Below are positions 33,384 to 33,393 of a stretch of 33,393 nucleotides of DNA, piece after piece (the stretch's first letter is position 1; every line of letters starts with the position of its first letter). Made by a program: the position numbers and the translations under genes. Location of the stretch: positions 1 through 33,393 of the forward strand of contig NZ_CDBR01000064.1 of the NCBI RefSeq assembly GCF_000819685.1, given 5' to 3'. A model generated the notes under the pieces. It had not been told where the DNA came from. It made no database searches and saw only the letters and a list, made by a program, of their open reading frames with translations. Source of the DNA: Aeromonas allosaccharophila. Lineage in GTDB: Bacteria > Pseudomonadota > Gammaproteobacteria > Enterobacterales > Aeromonadaceae.

Positions 33384-33393
33384 ACGGAGTCAG

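Noticed and set aside
1..33393. CRISPR array, prophage or transposon
   Set aside because: No regularly spaced repeats, no integrase or transposase gene and no terminal inverted repeats with target duplications were seen. The only sizeable direct repeat is the 99-base yedI duplication.

Overview
The window looks like chromosomal DNA of a gammaproteobacterium, most likely Aeromonas or a close relative. This is an inference from three things: high GC outside a few AT-rich intergenic patches, proteins that read as clear but diverged counterparts of E. coli ThiI, YfhM, PbpC, PflA, Ndh, YcfP and YedI, and a proL-like tRNA-Pro. No database search was possible. I see no phage, insertion sequence, integrase or CRISPR array; this is mostly core genome with a few accessory or lineage-specific genes.

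Left part (1-11.2 kb). thiI (4-thiouridine and thiazole synthesis) is on the minus strand behind an extended -10 promoter. It is divergent from an unrecognised 321-residue protein. A small putative lipoprotein follows. Then comes the minus-strand pair yfhM (bacterial alpha-2-macroglobulin lipoprotein with a CLEQ thioester) and pbpC (penicillin-binding protein 1C), a linked set thought to protect and repair the periplasm. A DedA-family membrane protein closes this part.

Middle part (11.2-22.6 kb). Five tightly packed plus-strand genes form an apparent operon: an AI-2E-type membrane protein, a NodT/TolC-type outer-membrane lipoprotein, an HlyD-type periplasmic adaptor, a DUF2955/FUSC-like inner-membrane protein and a small two-pore-helix K+ channel (TLGYGD filter). 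This is the best candidate here for an uncharacterised multi-gene system: an apparently complete tripartite exporter with an ion channel and a second transporter attached. Next is a CoA-disulfide/persulfide reductase with a C-terminal rhodanese domain, divergent from a large GAF-PAS-SGDEF-EAL cyclic-di-GMP protein; the shared promoter region carries an AT-rich inverted repeat. pflA follows without pflB.

Right part (22.6-33.4 kb). A COG3235 CbiM-like membrane protein converges on ndh, which lies behind ycfP in the same order as in E. coli. A xanthine/uracil-type permease has CRP-like and PurR-like sites in front of it. It is followed by an M3-family (PepF-like) oligopeptidase, a YedI/DUF808 membrane protein whose 5' end and leader are duplicated in tandem to make a 46-codon upstream ORF, a DUF924 protein, a dicarboxylate/amino-acid:cation symporter, a CC0125/CC1285-type lipoprotein and a tRNA-Pro(GGG) with its terminator. 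Convergent gene pairs are separated by clear bidirectional hairpin terminators.
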